Part shown: in pieces, positions 37,301-45,401 of the stretch
How the letters are laid out: each line of letters starts with the position of its first letter
Position numbering within the stretch: the first letter of the stretch is position 1
Position numbers and translations under genes: made by a program
The notes under the pieces: generated by a model
The model's input: the letters and a program-made list of their open reading frames with translations, nothing else
Databases searched by the model: none
What the model was told of the DNA's origin: nothing
Source of the DNA: Brucella sp. 21LCYQ03
GTDB taxonomy: Bacteria; Pseudomonadota; Alphaproteobacteria; Rhizobiales; Rhizobiaceae
Assembly: GCF_023554105.1 (NCBI RefSeq)
Contig: NZ_JAMJWE010000006.1
Coordinates: 1 to 64,000, forward strand
Reading direction: 5' to 3'
Length of the DNA stretch: 64,000 nt

Positions 37301-39373
37301 CTTGAAGCTATTGAAAGCCGCCTCACCGGCGAGCTTTCGGCGATTGAAGCCCGTATTGCTGATACTGCGAGCAAGACCAGTGAAACGCTGGCTGGCCACA
37401 GCGAAGCCTTCTCGTCGAGCGTTGCCGACAATCTCGCAGGCACAGAAGCGCGTCTTAACGAACGTGCGAGTGCAATTGCAGGTGGCCTCGAAGCCATTGA
37501 AAGCCGCCTGACCGGCGAGCTTTCGGCGATTGAAGCGCGTATCGCTGATACTGCAACCAAGACCAGTGAAACACTGGCTGGCCATAGCGAAGCTTTCTCA
37601 ACAAGCGTTACAGAAAATCTGTCGGGAACCGAAGCTCGTCTTACAGAACGCGCAGATGCTATTGCGACACGCCTTGGAGACATTGGTTCGCGTATCACGA
37701 TGGAACTCGGTTCAGTCGAAGCACGCATCGCTCAGGTGACGGATACAACTGCTGTTACGCTGGAAGAACGTACCCGCGAACTCAATGCAGTTCTCTCCGC
37801 TCGTTCGCAGGAAATCACACAGATCCTCAACGATACTGCCGAACCACTTGTGCAGCGTTTGGCTGATAGCGGTCGCGGACTGGCAGAACAGCTCGAACAG
37901 GCCACCCACGCAGCAACTGATCGTCTGCGTACGGAAAATGCTGCTCTCGTCAACGCACTGGCTAACCGTACAGCTGAAACCATTGCTGCGGTTCAGCAAG
38001 CAAAATCCGGTCTTTCGGAAAATGTCAGTGAGCTGATTGAACGCCTCTCAGCGTCGAATGGCGAACTTGGCAAGTTGATCGATGCGGCTGCAAACAACCT
38101 CAACAGCATTGATGGTCGCCTTGTTGAAACAACAAGCAGCTTTGTTGAGAATGCAAACCGCGCCGCGCAGATGTTCCAGGCTTCAACTGGTCTCATCGAT
38201 ACAAATATCGGTACATTGCGTGCACTCTCCGACGGAACACTGTCGCAGATTGCAGATATTGCCGAGCGCTTTGAAGATCATGGAAAGGTTCTCTCGACCG
38301 CTTCCGATATGATCAATTCAGCACAGAACGGTCTTGCTGGTACGCTTGAAGATCGTCATCTGGCGCTCGACAAGCTGGCTGCTGGTCTGGTTGAAAAGTC
38401 GGAAGGCATCGAAAAGTTGATGCAGTCGTTTGAAGCTGTCGTGACACTCGCATTCCAGCGTGCCGAAGGCCAGACACGTACATCGGCTGAAAAGATGCGC
38501 GAAAGCGTCGCTGAGATCGTTGAACAGGCGTCGCAGAAGTTCTCTGCTGCTACCGACGACATTCGTCGCACGGCAACGGAAATCCGCAGCGAACTCGATA
38601 CTACCCGCGGCGAACTCAAGCGTGGCGTTCTCGATATGCCAGCGGAAGCCAAGGAAACGACGAGCGCAATGCGCAAGGCAGTTGGCGAGCAGATCAATGC
38701 TCTCAAAGAGCTGGCTGAAATCGTCAATAAGTCAGGCCGCCTGGTCGATGTTGGCGAAAGCCGCGCAGACCGTACGGTATCGCGTCCAGTGCAGACACAG
38801 CGCGCAGCACCTGCTCCGGTTCAGGCACCTGTAGCAGCACCGCGTCCACAGCAGGCAGACGTCGCAGTTCGCAGCCGTCCTGTTGAGGCTCCAAAGGTTG
38901 CGCAGCCGGCGCAGTCTTCAGAAAAGCCACGCGGCTGGGTTTCTGACCTTCTGGCACGCGCATCGCGTGAGGATGAAGTTGCTGCTCCTTCTCAGGCACA
39001 GCCGACACAGACGCCACGTTCGCCAAGCCACGTTGTTGAATCACTCAACTCGCTCTCGGTGGACATCACACGCGCAATTGATCATGAAGCATCGGTTGAA
39101 TTGTGGGATCGTTACCGCCGCGGTGAGCGCAATGTCTTCACCCGTCGTCTTTATACCCTCAAGGGTCAGCAGACCTTCGATGACATTAAGCGTAAGTATC
39201 AGACAGATGGTGAGTTCCGCCGCGCTGTTGATCGCTACATGGACGACTTCCAGCGCCTTCTTGAAGACGTTGCACGTAACGACCGCGACAACATGGTGAC
39301 ACAGACTTACCTGACGTCGGACACCGGCAAAGTTTACACGATGCTGGCTCACGCAAGTGGACGCCTTCGCTAA
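34343..39373 (+). CDS. Giant coiled-coil membrane protein, probable growth-pole-ring (GPR/RgsE-like) protein
   Basis: A 1676-residue protein. Residues 1-60 are acidic, 70-180 are Ala/Pro-rich, then two membrane helices (about 184-204 and 224-246) precede over 1100 residues of apolipoprotein-like heptad repeats rich in Glu, Ala, Arg, Ser (motifs such as DERTxxxxxxL, TSETLAGHSEAF), and a conserved globular C-terminus (about 1560-1676, SLSVDITRAIDHEASVELWD, RRLYTLKGQQTFDDI). This layout matches GPR of Agrobacterium and RgsE of Sinorhizobium, which form a ring at the growing pole and are needed for polar growth and rod shape. Assignment is from architecture only. It contains a 186-base in-frame tandem repeat and ends in a strong terminator. 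Confidence 0.75.
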   Translation: MASKSKAQKLDHEVEQALEHALDIEFGDDFDIDMDLSALDEEFSVDDLEEQISRAAEELVAEQNTKVVDAATVSPVDITTEGTAKAETIATVSVIASPAAPPMPPVVNAAFPSTKPEAANVTPKSANKAKPAVEEAAPKPAASPAPVVAATPAAALTPANDDSRSSRTITAAPRRVTERSSKLYWTTTAMSVLWAAGGVAISKAISPDVFSSLQATTNFFTSPAGIGVMAGVALPVAMFWGFAHIVKRAQEMHIAARSMSEAALKLLQPEAAAGDRVSTLSQAVRREVAAMNEGIERTLARAVELETLVQSEVNQLERAYTDNEVRIRSLVSDLGNEREAVVSHAERVRSSITGAHEQLKEELSSAANIIRDNVASASEQLSSLLGDSGERLISSINESGGAIADAIETRTGDIATRITTSGEAFSSQLDSRITTLDQQSREISERVSAALDERTAGIATLLGGATQSMVSEFDARLTQLDTTLNERGRSLLTEFETRAHALDSSTEKLNAALETRSRQINENLIARTREIAETFSGGRNALSTMIDETKAKISDDLTSISVSVGNVLNENATAFAGKLSESRDVLAASLEGETERVSAVIRGHADTLAARTNDIESAINNSASALNSAAEHHAAILADRTSVLQEEMANNASRLDATFADHARSLDERAASLSGVIAGNQAMLAQLMDERTTALRDNFNENREVLARTFDERVASLEALIAGNQQELARVFDERSHAISETIGASRDAFEATFTDHVQRVEERTSGLRSVLNDHNSALAQILDGHEQTIEGRTAAIRETLTESTASLSQTLQDHGDILSQRTANLHNAIENSSDSISRAFEGQTGIIEERTQTMEKALTIGVDNVRRALEQSAGTVAGSLRDKITEAASILSAEAAKAGQSLDGFGQSFSADLSSNLAATEERLSERANAIASRMSEIEYSIADTAAKTSETLAGHGEAFAASVAENLAGTEARLNERASTIAGGLEAIESRLTGELSAIEARIADTASKTSETLAGHSEAFSSSVADNLAGTEARLNERASAIAGGLEAIESRLTGELSAIEARIADTATKTSETLAGHSEAFSTSVTENLSGTEARLTERADAIATRLGDIGSRITMELGSVEARIAQVTDTTAVTLEERTRELNAVLSARSQEITQILNDTAEPLVQRLADSGRGLAEQLEQATHAATDRLRTENAALVNALANRTAETIAAVQQAKSGLSENVSELIERLSASNGELGKLIDAAANNLNSIDGRLVETTSSFVENANRAAQMFQASTGLIDTNIGTLRALSDGTLSQIADIAERFEDHGKVLSTASDMINSAQNGLAGTLEDRHLALDKLAAGLVEKSEGIEKLMQSFEAVVTLAFQRAEGQTRTSAEKMRESVAEIVEQASQKFSAATDDIRRTATEIRSELDTTRGELKRGVLDMPAEAKETTSAMRKAVGEQINALKELAEIVNKSGRLVDVGESRADRTVSRPVQTQRAAPAPVQAPVAAPRPQQADVAVRSRPVEAPKVAQPAQSSEKPRGWVSDLLARASREDEVAAPSQAQPTQTPRSPSHVVESLNSLSVDITRAIDHEASVELWDRYRRGERNVFTRRLYTLKGQQTFDDIKRKYQTDGEFRRAVDRYMDDFQRLLEDVARNDRDNMVTQTYLTSDTGKVYTMLAHASGRLR
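37190..37720 (+). repeat. 186-base tandem direct repeat within the growth-pole gene
   Basis: Copies start at 37190, 37376 and 37562 (accagtgaaac...), exactly 186 bases (62 codons) apart; the third is shorter and more diverged. They encode TSETLAGHxEAF units (residues about 950-1125). Copies 1 and 2 are nearly identical in protein and closely similar in DNA, which indicates a recent duplication. Confidence 0.9.
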
Positions 39374-39397
39374 TCAAAGCGAGCATAAATCAGAAAA

Positions 39398-39423
39398 GCG
39401 CAGCCAAATGGCTGCGTTTTTTT
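39398..39423 (+). terminator. Rho-independent terminator of the growth-pole gene
   Basis: A 7-base GC-rich stem (39399-39405 with 39410-39416, loop aaat) is followed by seven T. Confidence 0.9.
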
Positions 39424-39510
39424 ATGTTCATTTTAATGATTGCTACGGGTTTTAGCGTCAACTTTATGCCAACCCCACGGCCACGCTCAAATTTAAGAAA
39501 TCAGGCCAAC

Positions 39511-39543
39511 AAAAAAGGCAGCTCGTTTTACTGGGCTGCCTTT
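39511..39543 (-). terminator. Rho-independent terminator of the MCE operon
   Basis: On the minus strand aaaggcagc (39535-39543 reversed) pairs with its complement at 39514-39522, and a T-tract (A-run 39511-39516 on the plus strand) follows. It lies 23 bases past the stop codon of the lipoprotein gene. Confidence 0.85.
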
Positions 39544-39565
39544 AGTTTTTGGGTGACTTGGAGGA

Positions 39566-40183
39566 TCAGAGTGAAGAGATTGTCCAGCTGACAATTTCGC
39601 TGGCGACCTGATCAAATGCTTTGTCCAGCGCGCGCACATATTCACCATTTGACGTGCCGGAAACAGGCGTTGCAGCGCGGAACACGCGTGTGGAACGCAC
39701 TTCGCCATTCTTGTCATTCATCAGCCTCACAGCGATCTCTACGACCGCTGCTCGCTGCGAGCCATAGGCCTGAATGCTGAATACCCGCAGATCGCTCAGT
39801 ATCTGGTAATTGATCGCCAGACCGTCACCCGGACGGCCTACGCCACCGAATACGCCAGCGTTTTCATAGGCCTGCACAAGACGAGACTGAACGAGATTTG
39901 GCAGTCTGTCGCCCCATTGTGCACCTTTGAGATACTCAATCGCACCGGGCGCGGTGTTGACAACGATATTCTCGCTATCAAGCGCCTTCAGCGCATTGGG
40001 AGAAGGCACCAGTATCTGGAGGTTCTTACGGCTGACGGATGTGCCCTTTACCTGTTGTGGCGCTGACAGGCTGAATGTGTCGAGTGGCGTCGTTGTTCCG
40101 CAACCAGCAAGCATAGTTGTTAAAAGAAGCGGAACAATCAGCTTACGATGGGATTTTGTCACGATGGAACCTGCAATGGACAT
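39566..40183 (-). CDS. ABC-type transport auxiliary lipoprotein (PqiC-like)
   Basis: A 205-residue outer-membrane lipoprotein. A signal peptide ends in the lipobox LLTTMLAGCG (Cys28). The mature part has the DUF330/ABC_trans_aux fold seen in PqiC: NLQILVPSPNALKALDSENI, LPNLVQSRLVQAYENAG and VEIAVRLMNDKNGEV. It is the last gene of mlaE-mlaF-mlaD-lipoprotein, its ATG sharing one base with the mlaD stop codon. In this arrangement the lipoprotein likely forms the outer-membrane end of the MCE lipid bridge, in place of MlaA or MlaC, neither of which is here. Confidence 0.88.
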   Translation of the reverse strand: MSIAGSIVTKSHRKLIVPLLLTTMLAGCGTTTPLDTFSLSAPQQVKGTSVSRKNLQILVPSPNALKALDSENIVVNTAPGAIEYLKGAQWGDRLPNLVQSRLVQAYENAGVFGGVGRPGDGLAINYQILSDLRVFSIQAYGSQRAAVVEIAVRLMNDKNGEVRSTRVFRAATPVSGTSNGEYVRALDKAFDQVASEIVSWTISSL

Positions 40184-41178
40184 TAATGACGCGCCCTTCC
40201 GTTATACTGCGGTACACTGCCGGAACCACCAAAGATCAAACGCTGTGGATTACGTTCGAGTTCCGTTATCGCCTGCTCTACGCGCTGTACAGCGCGACGA
40301 CTGTCACCGATCAATGCCTGAACATCGCTCAGGCCTGAACCCGAGAAGCGTTCAAGATTGCTGGCAATCGGCGTAATACGTTTGTCGAGATTGTTCGATA
40401 ACTGACGGATCGATTCAAGTGTAGACTTAGCTTGTGCAACAAGACCATCCTTGTCATCACTCGAGAGCAGCTGGTCGGCCTTAGCGATAACGTTTTCAAC
40501 GCGTGCAGACGCGGCGTTCAAACGCTCCATCATCTGCTTTGCTTCCGACACGATCTGGTTGATGTTGCCTGCATTTGCACCCAGTTCATCAATAACATCG
40601 GCGTTCTTAGCCAAAGCGTCGGTGAAGGTTTTCGTGTTGTTGATCGTATCAATCAAAGGACCACGCGCTTCTTTCGCAAAGCCTTCGAGTTCACCAAGCA
40701 CTGAATTTGCACGACCGAAAATGTCTTGTGCCGTTGCAAGTAGATTGTTGATTGATGAAGGATCAGCGTCGATGCGTGCAATTGTGTCTTCCTTCGCTGC
40801 TTCCGTAAGCAGATTAGGCTCTTCAAGGCTGCCGCCGTTCAGTTCAATATAGGCTTGACCAGTCAGTCCCTGAAAACCAAGTGTTGCCTTGGTAGAACGG
40901 GTGATCGGTGTGGTTGCATTCACGCGCGTCTGCACGATAACCATACTCGGATTGGATTCATCAAGGTGCAAACGCCGTACGTCACCGACCTTGATGCCGT
41001 TGAAAAGAACCTGACTACCCACGCTCAGACCTGTAACGGAACCGGGTATGCGAACATCAAGACCAACCGAATCCCGCGCTTCGCCGTAACGCGCAATCCA
41101 ATACACGAAAGCGAAAGCCAGCAGGCTGACGACTAGCGTGAAAACTCCCACCACAACATAATTGGCCTTCGTTTCCAT
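40183..41178 (-). CDS. mlaD: MCE-family substrate-binding protein MlaD
   Basis: A 331-residue inner-membrane-anchored MCE protein that receives phospholipid in the periplasm. One N-terminal helix (NYVVVGVFTLVVSLLAFAFV) precedes the MCE domain (about 38-115: GLSVGSQVLFNGIKVGDV and LGFQGLTGQAYIEL), followed by a long helical tail of about 200 residues. E. coli MlaD is 183 residues, so the tail is an extension, perhaps spanning the periplasm as a needle. It lies 3 bases after the mlaF stop codon. Confidence 0.92.
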   Translation of the reverse strand: METKANYVVVGVFTLVVSLLAFAFVYWIARYGEARDSVGLDVRIPGSVTGLSVGSQVLFNGIKVGDVRRLHLDESNPSMVIVQTRVNATTPITRSTKATLGFQGLTGQAYIELNGGSLEEPNLLTEAAKEDTIARIDADPSSINNLLATAQDIFGRANSVLGELEGFAKEARGPLIDTINNTKTFTDALAKNADVIDELGANAGNINQIVSEAKQMMERLNAASARVENVIAKADQLLSSDDKDGLVAQAKSTLESIRQLSNNLDKRITPIASNLERFSGSGLSDVQALIGDSRRAVQRVEQAITELERNPQRLIFGGSGSVPQYNGRARH

Positions 41179-41181
41179 ATC

Positions 41182-42042
41182 TTATCCCGTCTGCATTCGG
41201 TTACTAGGCCGATGCCTGCTTGGCGCTGAAGTGTCGATCTGACGTGCACGCTTTCCTCTAAAATAGGATTTAACCCATGGATCTTCCACAGTTAGCATGT
41301 CTTCAATCGTACCACTCACCAAAACTTTTTTATTACCCAAAACTGCGATGCGGTCGCAAATTGCAAAAAGACTGTCAAGGTCATGCGTCACCATAAAGAC
41401 AGTGAGACCCATTGTATCGCTTAGATTTGCGATCAATTCGTCAAAGTCTGCTGCACCGATCGGATCAAGACCAGATGTAGGCTCGTCAAGAAACACAATG
41501 TCGGGATCGAGAGCCAGAGCGCGCGCGAGTGCTGCGCGCTTGATCATACCGCCTGAAAGCTCTGACGGAAATTTCTCTGCTGCATCAGGGCTAAGGCCAA
41601 CAAGATCAATTTTAAGGCGCGCGAGTTCATCCATCAGCTTGGGCGGAAGATCGAGATATTCGCGCATTGGGACCTGAATATTTTCAAGCACGCTCAGCGC
41701 CGAGAACAGTGCACCGTGCTGAAACAGCACGCCCATGCGCATATCAATGGCCATTTTCTCAACATCGGTCAGCTTGTCGATGTTATTGCCTAAAATCTCA
41801 ATCTGCCCGGACTGTTTTTTATTCAGACCCAGAATTGTACGGGTCAACACAGATTTACCTGAGCCGGAAGGCCCAATGAAGCCGAGAACTTCACCCTTAT
41901 AAATATCGAGCGAAAGATTATCGAGCACAGGTGCGCGACCGCCGAAACCAACGGTAACATCCCGTACCGAAATGATCGGTTCAGGCTGACCGTTGCTACC
42001 AACGTCCTGCGATTTCGGCTGATTATCTATATTCGTCTCCAT
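41182..42042 (-). CDS. mlaF: ABC transporter ATPase MlaF
   Basis: It powers the MCE lipid transporter. Walker A is GPSGSGKS, the Q-loop is in LFQHGALFS, the signature is LSGGM, Walker B is IVFLDEPTSGLDP, and the H-loop is MVTHDLDSLF. LSGGM and the Q-loop FQHGALF are typical of Mla/Ttg2-type ATPases. A non-conserved tail (about 250-286) is polar. It sits between mlaE and mlaD on one strand. Confidence 0.95.
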   Translation of the reverse strand: METNIDNQPKSQDVGSNGQPEPIISVRDVTVGFGGRAPVLDNLSLDIYKGEVLGFIGPSGSGKSVLTRTILGLNKKQSGQIEILGNNIDKLTDVEKMAIDMRMGVLFQHGALFSALSVLENIQVPMREYLDLPPKLMDELARLKIDLVGLSPDAAEKFPSELSGGMIKRAALARALALDPDIVFLDEPTSGLDPIGAADFDELIANLSDTMGLTVFMVTHDLDSLFAICDRIAVLGNKKVLVSGTIEDMLTVEDPWVKSYFRGKRARQIDTSAPSRHRPSNRMQTG

Positions 42043-42152
42043 TAATATTCTTTATCCGAGCTTATTGTGAGACTGAACCTTGAGAAACAGCTTTCTACGG
42101 TTTTATCCCTTACTGTGTCCGAAACACCCCATAAAATTGCGAGAATAAAGGG

Positions 42153-43328
42153 TTAGAAGTCAATCGCGGCATAGAAGATGGCGAACATGCCATCAACAAC
42201 GATAACAACGAAGATCGATTTAACGACCGAAGCTGTTACCCGGCTACCCAGTGATTCTGCGCTTCCGCCGACTTTCATTCCTTCAACAGAGGCAAGTATG
42301 CCGATGATCATTGCCATGAAAGGTGCTTTAATCAGACCAGCAAAATAGGTGTTGAGTGCGACTGCATCATGTAAGCGGATGATGAATGCTTCAGGCGAAA
42401 TATTTGAATAAAAGTAAGTAACAGCCGCAGCACCAACCAAAGCTGATAAATCAGCAATAATCGTCAGAAGAGGCAAAATCACCACCAAGGCGACAAGCCG
42501 TGGGAAAACAAGCACACCCACCGGGTTAAGCCCGATAACCGTAAGCGCATCGGTTTCCTCGCGCATTTTCATCGAGCCGATTTCTGCGGTGATCGCGCTG
42601 CCGGAACGACCGGCAATCATGATTGCAGTCAGCAGCACGCCCAATTCGCGCAGAACCAGAATGCCAACGAGATCAACGACAAAGATTTCTGCTCCGAAGT
42701 AGCGAAGCTGAAATGCGCCCTGCTGTGCAATGATTGCACCAACAATCGTGGACATGAGGACGATGATCGGAATTGCGCCGACCCCCATGCGGTCAATCTG
42801 TTTGACTATTGCTGGAAATGGAATGCCACTGCCGCGCCCGGCTTTAAGCTGCGCGCCGCGAATAGTTGCACCCAGAATGTGCATCGCCATCAAAAAATCT
42901 TCGTAGACCGAGGCAACACCACGTCCAACAGAATCTAGAAACTTTATAAGAAAGAATGGCTTTTTCGCAGGCGTCACATTGATGGTGCGTTCAACGGAGT
43001 TACCAACTTCTTCAACGAGCGGGAGCCATGCTGGTTTAATGCCCTCCAACTTAACGTCGATATTTTGAGAAAGAAGGCTTTGACGCAGCCGTTCCATCAA
43101 CCAGGCACCAGCCGTATCAAGACCTTCAACATTAGAAGCATTGATAATAACTGCCTGCGAACCACCGACGTTTTCAAGTTCGCGCATCTTTTTATCGACA
43201 ACGCCAATAGTCTGTGAAACCCAACGGCCACTTAAGCTGATAAGGCGCGCACCATCGTGCTCGGCCAAATCAATTTTTGGCGCGGTCGCGGCGGCAGCAC
43301 TTGCTTTGTCGGCAGTGTCGGTCAACAT
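42153..43328 (-). CDS. mlaE: MlaE-type ABC permease with N-terminal STAS-like domain
   Basis: The first about 120 residues form a STAS-like fold (LISLSGRWVSQTIG, AVIINASNVEGLDTAGAWLM), fused to the MlaE permease (about 150-391, with ILRELGVLLTAIMIAGRSGSA and GSMKMREETDALTVIGLNP, and five to six membrane helices). In E. coli the STAS part is the separate MlaB, so MlaB is fused here. It heads the operon, with 110 bases before mlaF, and is divergent from the dipeptide epimerase (61-base gap). Confidence 0.93.
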   Translation of the reverse strand: MLTDTADKASAAAATAPKIDLAEHDGARLISLSGRWVSQTIGVVDKKMRELENVGGSQAVIINASNVEGLDTAGAWLMERLRQSLLSQNIDVKLEGIKPAWLPLVEEVGNSVERTINVTPAKKPFFLIKFLDSVGRGVASVYEDFLMAMHILGATIRGAQLKAGRGSGIPFPAIVKQIDRMGVGAIPIIVLMSTIVGAIIAQQGAFQLRYFGAEIFVVDLVGILVLRELGVLLTAIMIAGRSGSAITAEIGSMKMREETDALTVIGLNPVGVLVFPRLVALVVILPLLTIIADLSALVGAAAVTYFYSNISPEAFIIRLHDAVALNTYFAGLIKAPFMAMIIGILASVEGMKVGGSAESLGSRVTASVVKSIFVVIVVDGMFAIFYAAIDF

Positions 43329-43389
43329 GGACTAACCCCTTATACGAGTCGTTGCGCAGCCGAAATACTGCATCCCCAAAGGCATATCC

Positions 43390-44370
43390 ATGCACAATAG
43401 TTTGAAAATCATTCACGAACGCTATCCTATTGCTGGAAAATTCACAATCTCTCGGGGCTCGAAGACCGAAGCTTTGGTGGTTGTTTGTGAAATTGGCAGG
43501 GACGGTAAGTTTGGGCGCGGTGAATGTGTTCCTTATGCACGCTATGGAGAATCGATTGAGAGTGTGAGCGAGCAGATTGAAGCTGCGCGTGATGCTATCG
43601 AAAATGGCGCCACTCGTCAGGATATTCAAACAATCATGCCAGCAGGTGCGGCACGCAATGCAGTTGATTGTGCTTTTTGGGATCTTGAAGCAAAGCTTTC
43701 GGGCGTGAGCGTTGCGGATATGCTTGGCACATCAGCACGCGCAGTTGAAACTGCAATTACCGTATCGCTTGGTACGCCTGAAGAGATGGCGGAATCCACT
43801 GCAAAAGTCGCCCATTATCCTTTGATAAAGGTGAAAATGGGTGGAGATAACGACATTCAGCGCATTCAATCCGTTGCAAATGCGGCTCCAAATAGCCGCA
43901 TTATTATCGACGCCAATGAAGGCTGGACTGATGAAAATATCGCAGAAAACATGGCTGCGGCAGCAAAAGCGGGTGTGGTGCTTATTGAACAACCCCTGCC
44001 CGCCGGAAAAGATGAGATTTTAAGCCGTATTGATCGCCCGGTTATCATCTGTGCAGATGAAAGCGTGCATACATCGGTTGGCCTTGAAGAACTTGCGACC
44101 CGTTATGACGCGGTGAATATCAAGCTCGACAAGGCTGGTGGCCTTACCGAAGGGCTGGTGATGCGTGAGAAAGCCACATCGCTGGGGCTGAAGATTATGG
44201 TCGGCTGTATGGTCGGAACGTCGCTCGGTATGGCTCCCGCAGTTCTTCTCGCACAGAAGGCCGATGTTGTTGATCTCGATGGCCCCCTGCTTTTAGCTCA
44301 GGATCGCGTTCCGGGTCTTCGATATGAAGGAGCGCTTGTTTATCCGCCGGAAATAACCGTTTGGGGTTGA
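43390..44370 (+). CDS. L-Ala-D/L-Glu (dipeptide) epimerase
   Basis: A 326-residue enolase-superfamily enzyme of the muconate-lactonizing-enzyme group. The catalytic KxK is LIKVKMG (Lys147, Lys149), the metal ligands are Asp174 (IIIDANEGW), Glu200 (LIEQPLP) and Asp223 (CADES), and the general base on the other face is Lys245 (NIKLDKAGG). The C-terminal DLDGPLLL supports a dipeptide epimerase acting on murein peptides in cell-wall recycling. The precise dipeptide is not certain. Its end overlaps the convergent GT4 gene by 31 bases. Confidence 0.88.
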   Translation: MHNSLKIIHERYPIAGKFTISRGSKTEALVVVCEIGRDGKFGRGECVPYARYGESIESVSEQIEAARDAIENGATRQDIQTIMPAGAARNAVDCAFWDLEAKLSGVSVADMLGTSARAVETAITVSLGTPEEMAESTAKVAHYPLIKVKMGGDNDIQRIQSVANAAPNSRIIIDANEGWTDENIAENMAAAAKAGVVLIEQPLPAGKDEILSRIDRPVIICADESVHTSVGLEELATRYDAVNIKLDKAGGLTEGLVMREKATSLGLKIMVGCMVGTSLGMAPAVLLAQKADVVDLDGPLLLAQDRVPGLRYEGALVYPPEITVWG

Positions 44371-45401
44371 GTGTCGATGTAGCCTGATCGCTGTTTCACA
44401 CTATTCGTTGCTGCAAGTACGTTTTCAAAAATATCCGCACAGGCATCCCATGTGAAGGGTTTTAGCACCTCAGCAGGATCAAAGGCAGGCATTTCAAGCG
44501 CCGCTAAACAGGCGGCGCGGAGGTCCTCCGAGAGAATACCGGCGCCCGTGGCACCGACCACATCTGATGAACCCGGAACAGGAAACGCCGCAACCGGTAA
44601 GCCCGATGAAATCGCTTCAAGCAGAACTAAGCCAAACGTGTCGGTTCTGCTTGGAAATACAAAAACATCTGCAGAAGCATAGGCTTGTGCCAGATCATTA
44701 CCTTCTTTTTTACCGAGAAAGATGGCGCTTGGGAAACGAGATTTGAGGTCTTCAAGAACCGGACCGTCACCGACAATGAGCTTGGTTCCTGGCAAGTCAA
44801 GCTCCAGAAATGCAGCTAGATTTTTTTCTGTAGCGACACGTCCCACGCAGATGAATACGGGTTTTGATAGTTTGCTTTCGACGTCAGTACGCGCATGAAA
44901 CAGCGTGCGATCAACGCCCCTCGTCCAAAGCTCAAGTCCGGTAAAGCCACGCTCGTGCAGATCGTCTAAAATTGACTGGGTTGGGACCAGAGTGTGTGAA
45001 GCGGCATTATGGAAGCGACGAAGAAAAGCATAGGTCCAGTTCAGCGGAATTGGAAAGCGATCGCGGACATATTCCGCAAATCGTGTGTGAAAGCTTGTCG
45101 TAAAACTCCAGCCCATCTTCAGACATGCGCGTCTTGCCATAACACCAAGCGGTCCTTCGGTGGCGATATGCACATAATCGGGCTGCAAACTGACGAGCTT
45201 GCGCTGAAATGCTGATGGCGTTGTCATCGCAAGGCGGATTTCCGGATAGGTCGGGCACGGAAAAGAGCGATAATCCTGCGGCGAGATGACAATCACCTCA
45301 TAACCGCGCTCTGTCATCAGTTCGCAGCATTTCGCAAGCGTTCTAACGACACCATTGACTTGTGGATGCCAGGCGTCTGTAACGATGACGAGTTTCTTCA
45401 T
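44340..45401 (-). CDS. GT4-family glycosyltransferase
   Basis: A 353-residue retaining glycosyltransferase with the GT-B fold. The N-terminus KKLVIVTDAWHPQVNGVVRT is typical of the GT4 group, EGPLGVMARRACLK is the acceptor-side region, and FPSRTDTFGLVLLEAISSGLP is the donor E(x7)E motif. Related enzymes transfer mannose or glucose to diacylglycerol or lipid A precursors. Start ATG 45401 overlaps the LpxH-like stop codon (ATGA), so the two are coupled; a longer frame to 45506 reads through that gene and is not used. The 3' end overlaps the convergent epimerase gene. Confidence 0.88.
   Translation of the reverse strand: MKKLVIVTDAWHPQVNGVVRTLAKCCELMTERGYEVIVISPQDYRSFPCPTYPEIRLAMTTPSAFQRKLVSLQPDYVHIATEGPLGVMARRACLKMGWSFTTSFHTRFAEYVRDRFPIPLNWTYAFLRRFHNAASHTLVPTQSILDDLHERGFTGLELWTRGVDRTLFHARTDVESKLSKPVFICVGRVATEKNLAAFLELDLPGTKLIVGDGPVLEDLKSRFPSAIFLGKKEGNDLAQAYASADVFVFPSRTDTFGLVLLEAISSGLPVAAFPVPGSSDVVGATGAGILSEDLRAACLAALEMPAFDPAEVLKPFTWDACADIFENVLAATNSVKQRSGYIDTQPQTVISGG

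Noticed and set aside
37190-37720. Possible CRISPR or mobile repeat
   Set aside because: Repeats are 186 bases, in frame and contiguous without spacers; they are a protein-coding duplication.
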